Shown here: piece by piece, positions 6,328 to 14,314 of the stretch | How positions within the stretch are numbered: position 1 is the stretch's first letter | Layout of the letters: each line of letters opens with the position of its first letter | Assembly: GCA_023441905.1 (NCBI GenBank) | Contig: JAEZNC010000207.1 | Coordinates: 1-15,232, forward strand | Source of the DNA: Bacillota bacterium | Lineage (GTDB): Bacteria > Bacillota > Clostridia > Christensenellales > SZUA-584 | Reading direction: 5' to 3' | Length of the DNA stretch: 15,232 nt | The notes under the pieces: generated by a model | The model's database searches: none | The model's input: the letters and a program-made list of their open reading frames with translations, nothing else | What the model was told of the DNA's origin: nothing | Translations under genes and position numbers: made by a program

Positions 6328-6798
6328 TTATTCTCCATCGAAGTATTGCACCTGTTTGGAGATCGGAAAAATCAGTCGTTTCCCCTTGCCGAATAGGCCG
6401 ACTTTATCCGAATCGGGATAGAAGGCGATTTCCGGATCGAACCGCACATCAAAATCCGCATAGACCAGCGTTTCCGTATCCGATATATTTGTGATTTTGT
6501 GCGCGCCTTTTTCATTGTTGGGAAAAAAGAGAAAATCCCCCGCCGTCACTTCGCGTTCTCCCTCAGGAGACTTGAGAAGCCCTGTTCCGCTGAGTATGAA
6601 GAACACTTCTTCGTTGCGCATGTGATAATGATAAGGCACGGCGGCTTTGCCCGGCGGCACTTCATAGATCGAGACATCAAAATGCTCCGATTCTTCTTTT
6701 GCCACGATGATCTTTCTTGTAAACTCATAGCCAGGATGCTCTGACTTATGGATGCTCTGCGCTGTTTCGGCCCTGCGAATGAACGCATCTTTGCTCAT
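6328..6798 (-). CDS. Single-domain cupin protein
   Basis: This 156-residue protein contains one cupin barrel. Motif 1 is P55-Y-H57-Y-H59-x3-E63-E64-V-F-F-I-L-S-G71, and motif 2 is G87-D-F-L-F-F-P93-x6-H100. The two motif-1 histidines, a glutamate and H100 form the usual metal site. The tail after about 118 (FDPEIAFYPDSDKVGLF) is typical of small clostridial cupins annotated only as cupin-domain proteins. Members bind small molecules or act as isomerases, dioxygenases or sensors, so the ligand cannot be predicted. The start is supported by AAGGAGG about 7 nt upstream. It has its own candidate promoter and lies between the pur operon terminator and the six-gene operon. No terminator is evident after it, so some read-through into the esterase operon is possible. 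Confidence 0.85.
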   Translation of the reverse strand: MSKDAFIRRAETAQSIHKSEHPGYEFTRKIIVAKEESEHFDVSIYEVPPGKAAVPYHYHMRNEEVFFILSGTGLLKSPEGEREVTAGDFLFFPNNEKGAHKITNISDTETLVYADFDVRFDPEIAFYPDSDKVGLFGKGKRLIFPISKQVQYFDGE

Positions 6799-6844
6799 TA
6801 TATCGCCTCCTTCAACCGTTAAATGATTCCATTAGGATATGTTT

Positions 6845-6873
6845 ATTTTATAAGCCGTTTTACCTATGCGCAA
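6845..6873 (-). promoter_or_regulatory. Candidate promoter of the cupin gene
   Basis: On the minus strand, TTGCGC (6873-6868) and TAAAAT (6850-6845) are 17 nt apart, about 47 nt before the cupin start codon. The -10 box differs from TATAAT at one base and the -35 at two or three. Confidence 0.4.
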
Positions 6874-6895
6874 TCTTTTATTTGCGAGCAAGTAA

Positions 6896-6920
6896 AAAAG
6901 AACGGAGCAGCCGTCCTTTT
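6896..6920 (-). terminator. Terminator of the pur operon (possibly bidirectional)
   Basis: The arms 6896-6905 and 6911-6920 pair with one mismatch around the loop AGCAG. On the minus strand the stem is followed by CTTTTTT, so it would stop transcripts from purD, about 275 nt upstream. On the plus strand it is followed by a shorter T-rich stretch. Confidence 0.65.
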
Positions 6921-7194
6921 GTTCTGTCTAAGCGATTATTTTACATAGATGAAATAGAAGTTGTCGGCATGTGACCGGAGAAAGAAAACCGCCCGGACAG
7001 AGCGAAAACTTTCTCTCTGCAAATACACTTATCCGCCTCTCAACAAGATTGTGTAGGCAGCGGAATGACAGTGCCGCACCTGTATTCATTCGGACAAAAG
7101 CCGTTAATTGTGACATCAGATAAAACAGATTTCTCATCGAATTAAACATATTAAACGAGGGTCTGTTGAAAAGCCGTCCTCGGAGATTCGCATT
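6921..7194. other. Spacer between purD and its terminator, no supported gene
   Basis: This 274-nt stretch follows the purD stop codon. It contains a 73-codon open frame on the minus strand (7149-6928) with no good ribosome binding site and no recognisable family, and a weak 5-bp stem near 7155-7180. I see nothing else that I can support. Confidence 0.5.
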
Positions 7195-8442
7195 TCATTT
7201 AATACCGATGTCCGTGCGGTACTGCGCGCCTTCAAAGCTGACTTTGCCGATTTCACCGTACGCTTTTCTTCTCGCATCGGCAATATCCGCCCCCAGCGCC
7301 GTGATGCCCAGCACGCGCCCGCCGTTGGTTGTATAGCTGCCGTCATTCACCGCTGTGCCCGCATGAAAAACCACAACGTCTTTTGCTTTATCCAGCCCCG
7401 TAATCGGTATGCCCTTTGCGTATTTTCCGGGATAACCGCCCGACGCCATCACGACACAAACCGCCGCGCGTTCATCCCACTCGAGCGCGATCTGATCGAG
7501 CGTGCCGTCGATGACTGCATTAAAGATGTCCAGCAGATCGTTCCTGAGCCGCGGCAGCACCACCTGCGCCTCGGGGTCGCCGAAACGCGCGTTGTACTCC
7601 AGCAGCTTCGGGCCGTCCTTCGTGAGCATCAGCCCGAAGAAGATGATGCCCTTAAAGCACACACCCTCGGCGTTGAGCGCCTCGACCGTGCGCGAAATGA
7701 TCGTCTCTTCGGCAATCTTGCGGATCTCATCCGTGTATTTGGGGCTCGGAGAAAACGTGCCCATGCCACCCGTATTGGGGCCTTGGTCGCCATCGAACGC
7801 ACGTTTATGATCCTGCGCACTCTGCATCGGCCGTATCGTTTTGCCGTCGCAAAAGGCGAGCACCGAAACCTCGGGGCCTTGGAGAAACTCCTCAATCACC
7901 ACACGGCTGCCCGCTTCACCAAACACCCTGTCCAGCATAATCTCTTTAAGCGCATCGAGTGCCGTCTCCGCCGTTTCGCAGATGATCACGCCTTTACCGA
8001 GCGCAAGCCCGTCCGCCTTGACCACAACGGGCATATGGCAGCCTTTGATATAGTCTGAGGCTTTATCATAATCATCGAACACCTCGCACGCCGCTGTTGG
8101 GATGCCGTACTTTTGCATCAGGTATTTGGCGTAGACCTTGCTGCCCTCAATACGTGCGCCGTCCGCCGTGGGCCCGAACGCGCGGATACCTTCGGCTTGC
8201 AGCCTGTCCACAAGCCCCATATAAAGCGGATCATCCGGTGCGACGATCACAAGATCGAAGCACTGCCGCTTTGCGTAATCCGTGAGCGCATCGATATCCG
8301 TCGCCGCGATCGGCACGCATGTGGCGAGCTGCGCAATGCCGCCGTTGCCGGGTGCGCAGAAAATGTCGTCGTTCCGGCTCTGTTTGAGTTTCCATATGAT
8401 CGCATGTTCACGGCCGCCGCCGCCCACCACGAGAATTCTCAT
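7195..8442 (-). CDS. purD: Phosphoribosylamine-glycine ligase (GAR synthetase)
   Basis: The enzyme joins 5-phosphoribosylamine and glycine with ATP to give GAR, the second step of IMP synthesis. The 415 residues are the usual monofunctional length. Motifs in order: N-terminal GGGGREHAI (7-15), EGSK (99-102) at the start of the ATP-grasp domain, VVKADGLALGKGV (140-152), HKRAFDGDQGPNTGGMG (212-228), and the metal/ATP motif EYNARFGDPEAQVV (282-295), followed by the C-terminal GARS domain. It is the last gene of the pur operon. The start lies 11 nt after the purH stop, and its GAGGAG ribosome binding site overlaps that stop. The reading frame is intact. Confidence 0.97.
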   Translation of the reverse strand: MRILVVGGGGREHAIIWKLKQSRNDDIFCAPGNGGIAQLATCVPIAATDIDALTDYAKRQCFDLVIVAPDDPLYMGLVDRLQAEGIRAFGPTADGARIEGSKVYAKYLMQKYGIPTAACEVFDDYDKASDYIKGCHMPVVVKADGLALGKGVIICETAETALDALKEIMLDRVFGEAGSRVVIEEFLQGPEVSVLAFCDGKTIRPMQSAQDHKRAFDGDQGPNTGGMGTFSPSPKYTDEIRKIAEETIISRTVEALNAEGVCFKGIIFFGLMLTKDGPKLLEYNARFGDPEAQVVLPRLRNDLLDIFNAVIDGTLDQIALEWDERAAVCVVMASGGYPGKYAKGIPITGLDKAKDVVVFHAGTAVNDGSYTTNGGRVLGITALGADIADARRKAYGEIGKVSFEGAQYRTDIGIK

Positions 8443-8453
8443 GCCGCCGCTCC

Positions 8454-9986
8454 TCAGTGTTTAAAATGGCGCATGCCGGTGAACACCATCGCGATGCCGA
8501 GTTCGTCACATGCCTTGATTGAATCCTCGTCGTGAATGCTGCCGCCTGGCTGGATGATCGCGCTGATGCCGAAGCTTGCCGCAAGCCGCGCCGTATCATC
8601 AAACGGGAGATACGCGTCGGACGCGAGCACCGCACCCTTGACCGCTTCGCCCGCGCGCTGCAGCGCGGCTTCTGCCGCCCATACGCGCGACACCTGTCCG
8701 GGCCCGAGGCCCAGTGTCTGAGCATCCTTCGCGACCGCGATGCCGTTTGATTTGATGTGTTTGACAATCTTCCACGCGAACTTTAAATCCTCGAGTTCCT
8801 TCTCCGTCGGCACGCGCTTGGTCACAGGTTTCAGTTCACCCTCGTATAGCAGCGTATCGGGCTGCTGCACCAGCAAGCCTCCGAGCGGTTTTTTCATATC
8901 CATCGCGCCCGGCTTCACCTTGGCCGAGATATCCGGCAAAAGAAGCAGGCGCAGGTTTTTCTTCGTTTTGAGCACGTCGAGTGCGTCGTCAGCGAACGCC
9001 GGCGCCACAATGATTTCAAAGAACGTCTTCACCATTTCCTCGGCGCTCTTTTTGTCGATCTCGGTGTTCACCGCCAAAATTCCGCCGTATATCGACTGCG
9101 GGTCGGCGTTGTACGCCTTCATGTACGCGTCATAAAGGGTGTCCGCGCTACCCACGCCGCACGGGTTTGCGTGTTTCACAGCCACTGCCGTGATTTCCTC
9201 AAACTCACGCAGGCAATCGAGCGCGCCGTTCGTATCATTGATGTTGTTGAATGAAAGCTCCTTGCCCCAAAGCTGCTGTGCGTCGGCCAGCGTGCCTTTG
9301 GTGCCGATGGGTTCTTTGTAGAATGCGGCGCTCTGGTGCGGGTTCTCGCCATAACGCATGCCCTGCACTTTTTCGTAGGTGAGCGTGAGCTTTTCGGGAT
9401 AGCCGCCGCCGTTGCGTTCGCGCAGATAGCCGGAGATCAGCGCGTCGTAAGCCGCCGTATGTTCAAACACCTTCACGCAAAGATCAAACTTCGTCTGTTT
9501 GGTCACGCCGCCGTTTTTAAGCTCATTGATCACGCGTTCATAATCCGCCGGGTCCACGATAGACGCGACATCCTGCCAGTTCTTTGCCGCTGCGCGCAGC
9601 ATGGTCGGCCCACCGATATCGATGTTCTCAATCGCTTCTTCGAGCGTGACGCCTTCTTTTTGTATCGTCGCCTTGAACGGGTACAGGTTGACCGCCACGA
9701 TGTCGATCAGCCCCACACCGAGCTTTTGCACCTGTGCCATGTGGTCGGCGTTGTCCCTCATCGCGAGGATTCCGGCATGAATGTTCGGATGCAGCGTTTT
9801 CACGCGTCCATCGAGACATTCGGGAAAGCCCGTGATATCTGAGACATTTGTCACCTTCACACCTGCCTGCTCGAGCGAGCGCTGCGTGCCGCCCGTGGAA
9901 AGAATCTCAAAGCCGAGGCTTTCAAGGTCTTTGGCGAATTCCACGACGCCCGTTTTGTCAAACACGCTCAAAAAAGCTCTTTTCAT
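8454..9986 (-). CDS. purH: Bifunctional AICAR transformylase / IMP cyclohydrolase
   Basis: PurH carries out the last two steps to IMP: formyl transfer from 10-formyl-THF to AICAR, then ring closure. The 510 residues are the normal length. The N-terminal MGS-like cyclohydrolase domain shows KRAFLSVFDKTG (2-13), STGGT (30-34) and LDGRVKTLHP (58-67). The transformylase domain carries RYGENPHQ (211-218), the catalytic K271-H272-A-N-P-C-G277, and the C-terminal QPGGSIHDED. The ATG at 9986 has GGAGG about 9 nt upstream. Unlike its neighbours in the operon, purH is separated from the gene before it (purN) by a 529-bp spacer full of repeats, so its expression may depend on read-through or on a local promoter. 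Confidence 0.97.
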   Translation of the reverse strand: MKRAFLSVFDKTGVVEFAKDLESLGFEILSTGGTQRSLEQAGVKVTNVSDITGFPECLDGRVKTLHPNIHAGILAMRDNADHMAQVQKLGVGLIDIVAVNLYPFKATIQKEGVTLEEAIENIDIGGPTMLRAAAKNWQDVASIVDPADYERVINELKNGGVTKQTKFDLCVKVFEHTAAYDALISGYLRERNGGGYPEKLTLTYEKVQGMRYGENPHQSAAFYKEPIGTKGTLADAQQLWGKELSFNNINDTNGALDCLREFEEITAVAVKHANPCGVGSADTLYDAYMKAYNADPQSIYGGILAVNTEIDKKSAEEMVKTFFEIIVAPAFADDALDVLKTKKNLRLLLLPDISAKVKPGAMDMKKPLGGLLVQQPDTLLYEGELKPVTKRVPTEKELEDLKFAWKIVKHIKSNGIAVAKDAQTLGLGPGQVSRVWAAEAALQRAGEAVKGAVLASDAYLPFDDTARLAASFGISAIIQPGGSIHDEDSIKACDELGIAMVFTGMRHFKH

Positions 9987-10116
9987 ATGTTAAACCTCCA
10001 AATTAAATTCTATTGGGAACAGGACAGGCTTTTTAGCCATGCCTGTAATATACAATTTTGCGGCCGTTTTGGAAACCAGCCCTTTCGATTCGTTATATCC
10101 TTACAATTGCTCAAAA

Positions 10117-10173
10117 ATGGGATTCTTCACGTCGCTCCGCTCGTTCAGAATGACATGGCACACTGTAGGGAAC
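10117..10173. repeat. 57-bp direct repeat, copy 1
   Basis: Identical base for base to 10327-10383, 210 bp away. The ATGGGATTCTTCACGTCGCT start and the GAATGACAT core match the dispersed family also seen at 1026-1118. Both copies end in CACTGTAGGGAAC. Confidence 0.9.
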
Positions 10174-10326
10174 GATCCCTACCTGTGCCCCGAAGGGGTA
10201 TATCGTTCCGTAATTTTCCGCCTATATCGTTCGCTATTGTCCTTTACAGGCCGGCATACCCTGAGGGGCAGTCTCTGGAAACCGGCCTCTACGATTTGTA
10301 TATTCCACCAATCTGTCAAAACAGAC

Positions 10327-10383
10327 ATGGGATTCTTCACGTCGCTCCGCTCGTTCAGAATGACATGGCACACTGTAGGGAAC
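10327..10383. repeat. 57-bp direct repeat, copy 2
   Basis: Exact copy of 10117-10173. The flanks differ on both sides (A/C before, G/A after). Perfect identity suggests a recent duplication or gene conversion within this spacer. Confidence 0.9.
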
Positions 10384-10441
10384 AGTCTCGATCGTTCCGG
10401 GGTTCTGCGGGCGGTTTATATTCGCTATCAAATTGACACAA

Positions 10442-10513
10442 ACTCCTCAGTCAGCCTCTTTTTGAAAGGAGGTGGCATGCGCAGCGTGACGGAGAATTGT
10501 TTTACTGCAATCT
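10442..10513. repeat. Degenerate clostridial intergenic repeat with CTCCTCAGTCAG...GTGACGGAG
   Basis: The order CTCCTCAGTCAG, then GAAAGGAGGTGGCATGCG, then GTGACGGAGAATTGTTTTA matches, from memory, a very common non-coding repeat of Oscillospiraceae and related genomes. It contains an SD-like AAAGGAGGT (10465-10473) and an ATG (10477) on the plus strand, which opens a long but spurious frame antisense to purN. Confidence 0.55.
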
Positions 10514-10515
10514 TC

Positions 10516-11133
10516 TTATATAATCCTAACGCGTCTGCCGTCTATCTCGAGCAGCCCCGCGCAGAGCAGCGCGACCGACTTCACGAGTATTTCGTGCTCC
10601 ACCTCGAGCACGCGCGCGGCGAGCGTCTCCGGTGTGTCGCCGTCCAGCACATCCACGCACTTCTGCATGATGATGGGCCCGGTGTCGGTGCCTTCGTCTA
10701 CAAAATGCACCGTCGCGCCCGATACCTTCGCGCCGTACTCGAGCACGGCCGCATGCACACGCCTGCCGTAATACCCTTTGCCGCAGAACGATGGAATCAG
10801 CGCCGGATGAATATTGATAATGGGAAAACGGCTCACAAGAGCCGCGCCGAGTATCGACATGTATCCCGCAAGCACCACGGCTTGCCCGCCGAAAGCCTCC
10901 ACCGCTTTAATCACGGCGTCGTCATGCGCCCGCTGGCTTTCATAATCCTTTGCAGATATCACCACAGACGGCACACCCGCATTCTTCGCGCGTTCGAGCG
11001 CAAAAACGCCCGGCTTGCTCGCTATCACACCGGCCACGCTTGCACCGATGCGTCCGTCCGCACAGGCATCTAGTACCGCCTGCAAATTCGTGCCGCCGCC
11101 CGAAGCCATCACGACGAGCTTGTCTATTCGCAC
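10516..11133 (-). CDS. purN: Phosphoribosylglycinamide formyltransferase (GAR transformylase, folate-dependent)
   Basis: PurN transfers a formyl group from 10-formyl-THF to GAR to give FGAR. The 205 residues fit the family. The N terminus carries ASGGGTNLQAV (10-20). The catalytic residues N107 and H109 lie in INIHPALIPSF (106-116) and D150 in VDEGTDTGPI (145-154), at the positions expected from the E. coli enzyme (N106, H108, D144). The start codon is GTG (11131-11133) and overlaps the purM stop region by 10 nt; an AAGGTGAGG-type site lies about 10 nt upstream, so translation is probably coupled to purM. The stop is followed by the 529-bp repeat spacer. Confidence 0.95.
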   Translation of the reverse strand: MRIDKLVVMASGGGTNLQAVLDACADGRIGASVAGVIASKPGVFALERAKNAGVPSVVISAKDYESQRAHDDAVIKAVEAFGGQAVVLAGYMSILGAALVSRFPIINIHPALIPSFCGKGYYGRRVHAAVLEYGAKVSGATVHFVDEGTDTGPIIMQKCVDVLDGDTPETLAARVLEVEHEILVKSVALLCAGLLEIDGRRVRII

Positions 11134-12137
11134 AGCCGTATGCCCTCACCTTCCGTCACAGTCCCGATCGCAAACGCTTTATCGCCCATTTCGCGCGCTG
11201 CGAATATCACATTGCTCGCGATGTCGGGGTTCACGGCCAGCACCATACCGATGCCCATATTGAAGGTGTTGTACGCATCCTTGTTTTTGAGCTTTGCCTC
11301 GCTGACGAGCAGCTCAAATATCGGCGGCATGTCCCAGCTGCCAAGTCTGATATCCGCGCCGAGGCCGCTTGGGAATATGCGCGGTATGTTTTCGATGAAG
11401 CCCCCGCCGGTGATATGCGCCGCACCCTTGATATCGAACGCCGCCATCAGCGACAGCAATGTTTTCACGTATATGCGCGTAGGCGTCAACAGCTCCTCCC
11501 CCAGCGTTTTGCCGAGCGAATCCACATAAGTGGAGAGAACTTTTTTATCCATACTGAATAGCTTTCTCACAAGTGAAAAGCCGTTGCTGTGGATGCCCGA
11601 TGAACCAAGGCCGACCAGAACGTCACCCGCTTCAATGCGGCTGCCGTTGATAAGCTTCTCTTTATCGACGCCGCCCACGCAAAAGCCGGCCATATCGTAC
11701 TCGCCCTCGGCATAGAAACCGGGCATTTCCGCCGTCTCGCCGCCAATCAATGCACAGCCTGATTCGCGGCAGCCCTCCGCCACACCTTTGACGATATCTG
11801 CCGCCACTGTCGGCTCGAGCTTGCCCGTCGCGATATAATCGAGAAAGAACATCGGGCTGGCACCGTGGCAGACGACGTCGTTCACGCACATCGCCACACA
11901 ATCGATACCCACTGTATCGTGCTTTTCCATCACAAACGCGGCTTTGAGCTTGGTACCCACGCCGTCAGTGCCCGCAATGAGCACCTGGCCGTTGCCGTTG
12001 TCGTACATGCCGCCGAAGGACCCGAGCCCCTGCAGCACATGCGCGTTGAATGTGGACGCGGCGTGCTCTTTCATGAGGCTCACGGCCTTGTAGCCCGCCT
12101 CCACGTCCACGCCCGCGTCTTTATACGTATATCCCAT
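11124..12137 (-). CDS. purM: Phosphoribosylformylglycinamidine cyclo-ligase (AIR synthetase)
   Basis: PurM closes the imidazole ring, converting FGAM and ATP to AIR. I place the start at the ATG of MGYTYKDAGVDVEAGYKAV (12137). It has AAGGAG 7 nt upstream, overlapping the purF TAA, and matches the family N terminus; the frame stays open upstream to 12191 but that stretch lies inside purF. This gives 337 residues. Conserved parts are GTDGVGTKLKAA (56-67), the VNDVVCHGA segment (85-93), GGETAEMPGFY (132-142) and GLGSSGIHSNGFSLVRKL (177-194). The gene lies between purF (10-nt gap) and purN (10-nt overlap). Confidence 0.96.
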   Translation of the reverse strand: MGYTYKDAGVDVEAGYKAVSLMKEHAASTFNAHVLQGLGSFGGMYDNGNGQVLIAGTDGVGTKLKAAFVMEKHDTVGIDCVAMCVNDVVCHGASPMFFLDYIATGKLEPTVAADIVKGVAEGCRESGCALIGGETAEMPGFYAEGEYDMAGFCVGGVDKEKLINGSRIEAGDVLVGLGSSGIHSNGFSLVRKLFSMDKKVLSTYVDSLGKTLGEELLTPTRIYVKTLLSLMAAFDIKGAAHITGGGFIENIPRIFPSGLGADIRLGSWDMPPIFELLVSEAKLKNKDAYNTFNMGIGMVLAVNPDIASNVIFAAREMGDKAFAIGTVTEGEGIRLCE

Positions 12138-12147
12138 TAGCGACTCC

Positions 12148-13605
12148 TTATTTGTCGAGTAAGTTCTTTTTTCCGCATTTGAGCAGCCCACTCACATCTT
12201 CCGGATATTGGCCGTTGAAGCAGCCCACACAGAAATTGCACGCCGCGCCTTCCACCGTCTTTAAAAGGTCTTCGATGGAAAGGTAATGCAGCGAATCCGC
12301 GCCGATGACTTTTCTGATCTCCTCAACCGAATTCTTCGCGCCGATCAGTTGGTCGTGCGAGGAGGTATCGATACCGAAGAAGCACGGGTATTTGATAGGC
12401 GGCGAGCTGATGCGCATGTGCACCTCTTTCGCGCCCGCTAATTTCAGCATTTCCACAATACGCTTGGATGTGGTGCCTCGCACAATCGAATCGTCCACGA
12501 GCACAAGCTTTTTACCACGCACATTGCGCTTTAACGCATTGAGCTTCACATTCACGCTCACCTCGCGTTTGCCCTGAGATGGCTGAATGAAGGTGCGCCC
12601 CACATACCGGTTCTTTGAGAGTGCAATGGTATACGGTATGCCCGACTGGTTCGCGTAGCCCATGGCGGCCGGCATCGCGCTGTCCGGTACAGCCGCCACC
12701 ACATCGGCATCGGCCGGAGATGTCAATGCGAGCATCTCACCCGCTTTTTCGCGTGCGCGGTGCACCGGTATTCCGTCGATATCGGAATCGGGCCGCGCGA
12801 AATAAACGTATTCGAATATGCAAAGTGCCGTTTCGGGCGCGTGCTGCCCCTGATACGATTTCAAGCCGTGCTTGTCCGCCACCACGATCTCACCGGGCCG
12901 AAGGTCTCTGATAAACTCCGCGCCGATCGCGTCAAACGCGCTCGATTCGGATGCGAATACATAAGCGCCATCGATGCGCCCTAGCGCAATGGGCCTTATA
13001 CCCTTGGGGTCGCGCACACCGATCAGCATATCAGGCGTCATGATGACGAGAGCGTAACTGCCTTTTAGCAGCCCCATTGTTTTGGTCACCGCTTCAATAA
13101 TGCCGTCGCCCAAGTGTTTGGCGATCAGGCTTGCGATGATCTCCGAGTCGATGGACGTCTGGAATATGGCGCCCGCATTTTCCATCTCGTCCCTTAATTC
13201 TTTGGCGTTGATGAGGTTGCCGTTGTGCGCAAGCGCAATCTGCCCTTTTTTGGAGCTGATCACAAGCGGCTGCGAATTGCAGAGCAGGCTGTCGCCCATT
13301 GTCGAATAGCGCACGTGCCCGATGGCGGCGATGCCACCCGAGAGTTTCTCAAGCCCGTTTTTAAACGCCTCGCCCACAAGGCCCATATCTTTGTGATAGT
13401 CGATCCGCCCGTCTTTTGAAACGGCGATACCCGCGCTTTCCTGCCCGCGGTGCTGAAGCGACAGCAAGCCGTAATAGGCCGCTTCGGTCGGTTCAATGCT
13501 GCTATCTTGGCAGTAGACGCCGAATACGCCGCATTCCTCATGCATGCAATCGTCGCCCGGCTTGAGCCGCTCATACGGCTGCAGATGTTTTATTCGCAGA
13601 GGCAT
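12148..13605 (-). CDS. purF: Amidophosphoribosyltransferase (PRPP amidotransferase)
   Basis: PurF makes 5-phosphoribosylamine from PRPP and glutamine, the committed and feedback-regulated step. The 485 residues carry an N-terminal Ntn glutaminase whose nucleophile is C25 in EECGVFGVY, so a 24-residue propeptide is expected to be removed, longer than the 11 residues known from B. subtilis. The PRPP loop is VLVDDSIVRGTTS (368-380). Cysteines C262, C408, C459 and C462 (CVGCF) match the 4Fe-4S ligands of the B. subtilis type; the 146-residue gap between the first two is the same as in that enzyme. The protein should therefore be oxygen-sensitive. The gene starts one base after the purC stop, with GGGAG upstream inside purC. 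An internal ATG at M21 is a possible alternative start that would leave only 4 residues before the cysteine. Confidence 0.96.
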   Translation of the reverse strand: MPLRIKHLQPYERLKPGDDCMHEECGVFGVYCQDSSIEPTEAAYYGLLSLQHRGQESAGIAVSKDGRIDYHKDMGLVGEAFKNGLEKLSGGIAAIGHVRYSTMGDSLLCNSQPLVISSKKGQIALAHNGNLINAKELRDEMENAGAIFQTSIDSEIIASLIAKHLGDGIIEAVTKTMGLLKGSYALVIMTPDMLIGVRDPKGIRPIALGRIDGAYVFASESSAFDAIGAEFIRDLRPGEIVVADKHGLKSYQGQHAPETALCIFEYVYFARPDSDIDGIPVHRAREKAGEMLALTSPADADVVAAVPDSAMPAAMGYANQSGIPYTIALSKNRYVGRTFIQPSQGKREVSVNVKLNALKRNVRGKKLVLVDDSIVRGTTSKRIVEMLKLAGAKEVHMRISSPPIKYPCFFGIDTSSHDQLIGAKNSVEEIRKVIGADSLHYLSIEDLLKTVEGAACNFCVGCFNGQYPEDVSGLLKCGKKNLLDK

Positions 13606-13606
13606 G

Positions 13607-14314
13607 CTATTCTCCCATCAATCGGCTGATAATTTCTTTGTATGCTTCTTCCACATCTCCGAGATCTCTGCGGAAACGGTCTTTGTCGAGCTTCTTGCCC
13701 GTTTCCATATCCCAGAAACGGCAGGTGTCCGGCGAAATCTCATCGGCGAGTATGATGTCGTCGCGAAAGCGCCCGAACTCAAGCTTGAAATCGATCAACT
13801 CCACACCGAAGCCCTTTAAATAATCGATCAAAATATCGTTGACCTTGAACGAAATCTCCTTGATCTTGTCCATCTCTTCGTCCGTCGCAAGGCCGAGCGC
13901 GCGCACATAATACGAATTGATGAACGGGTCACCGAGCTCATCGTTTTTATAGCTATATTCGAGAATCGCACATTTCAGCTCCGTGCCTTCCTCGATGCCC
14001 ATGCGCTTACTAAAGCTTCCAGCCGCCTTGTTTCTCACGATAACCTCAACAGGCACGATCTCCACTTTTTTGACGACGGTTTCACGGTCGGACAACTGCT
14101 CCACATAATGCGTCGGTATCCCCTTGCTTTCGAGCAGCTTGAAAAAATGGTTGCTGACTTTGTTGTTGACCACGCCCTTGCCGACAATGGTGCCGCGCTT
14201 TTGGCCGTTGAACGCGGTGGCATCGTCCTTATACGAGACGATCACACAATCCTTATCGTCGGTTAAATATACCTTTTTCGCCTTACCTTCGTAAATCTGC
14301 TCCAGTTGCTTCAT
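13607..14314 (-). CDS. purC: Phosphoribosylaminoimidazole-succinocarboxamide synthase (SAICAR synthetase)
   Basis: PurC condenses CAIR with aspartate using ATP. The 235 residues are the standard bacterial length. Motifs are YEGKAKKVY (8-16), DATAFNGQKRGTIVGKGVVN (31-50), VIVRNKAAGSF (91-101), IDFKLEFGR (174-182) and DEISPDTCRFWD (191-202). Its ATG overlaps the purE TGA (ATGA), a typical translational-coupling arrangement, and AAGGAGAT lies about 9 nt upstream within purE. The frame is intact. Confidence 0.97.
   Translation of the reverse strand: MKQLEQIYEGKAKKVYLTDDKDCVIVSYKDDATAFNGQKRGTIVGKGVVNNKVSNHFFKLLESKGIPTHYVEQLSDRETVVKKVEIVPVEVIVRNKAAGSFSKRMGIEEGTELKCAILEYSYKNDELGDPFINSYYVRALGLATDEEMDKIKEISFKVNDILIDYLKGFGVELIDFKLEFGRFRDDIILADEISPDTCRFWDMETGKKLDKDRFRRDLGDVEEAYKEIISRLMGE

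Larger units (their letters stand above)
9987..10515. other. Repeat-filled spacer inside the pur operon (purN to purH)
   Basis: No gene is supported in this gap. It contains two identical 57-bp repeats (10117-10173 and 10327-10383), an inverted pair AGGCCGG/CCGGCCT (10248-10254/10282-10288) around a GAAACC- and CTGCCCC-type segment seen in clostridial intergenic repeats, a further repeat with an SD-like motif (10442-10513), and a short hairpin ACAGGC/GCCTGT (10024-10029/10041-10046) about 40 nt before purH. No T-run follows these stems on the minus strand, so they do not look like strong terminators. I see no ZTP (pfl) or guanine riboswitch consensus. Confidence 0.65.

Noticed and set aside
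6928..7149. 73-codon minus-strand frame between purD and the terminator
   Set aside because: No good ribosome binding site, no family, and an unusual composition. A 28-codon frame in another register (ending RSHADNFYFIYVK) is equally unsupported.
7363..8058. 231-codon plus-strand frame antisense to purD
   Set aside because: Composition is typical of a shadow of a GC-rich gene, with no ribosome binding site and no recognisable family, while purD on the other strand is certain.
9987..10100. Possible ZTP (pfl) riboswitch upstream of purH
   Set aside because: Such elements often precede purH, but the conserved pfl core is not recognisable. Only a 6-bp hairpin is seen.
10039..11073. Long open frame on the plus strand covering the purN-purH spacer and most of purN antisense, with an SD-like AAAGGAGGT before an internal ATG at 10477
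   Set aside because: It is antisense to a clear purN, its protein is rich in Arg and His as expected of a shadow frame, and the SD/ATG pair is part of a common non-coding clostridial repeat.
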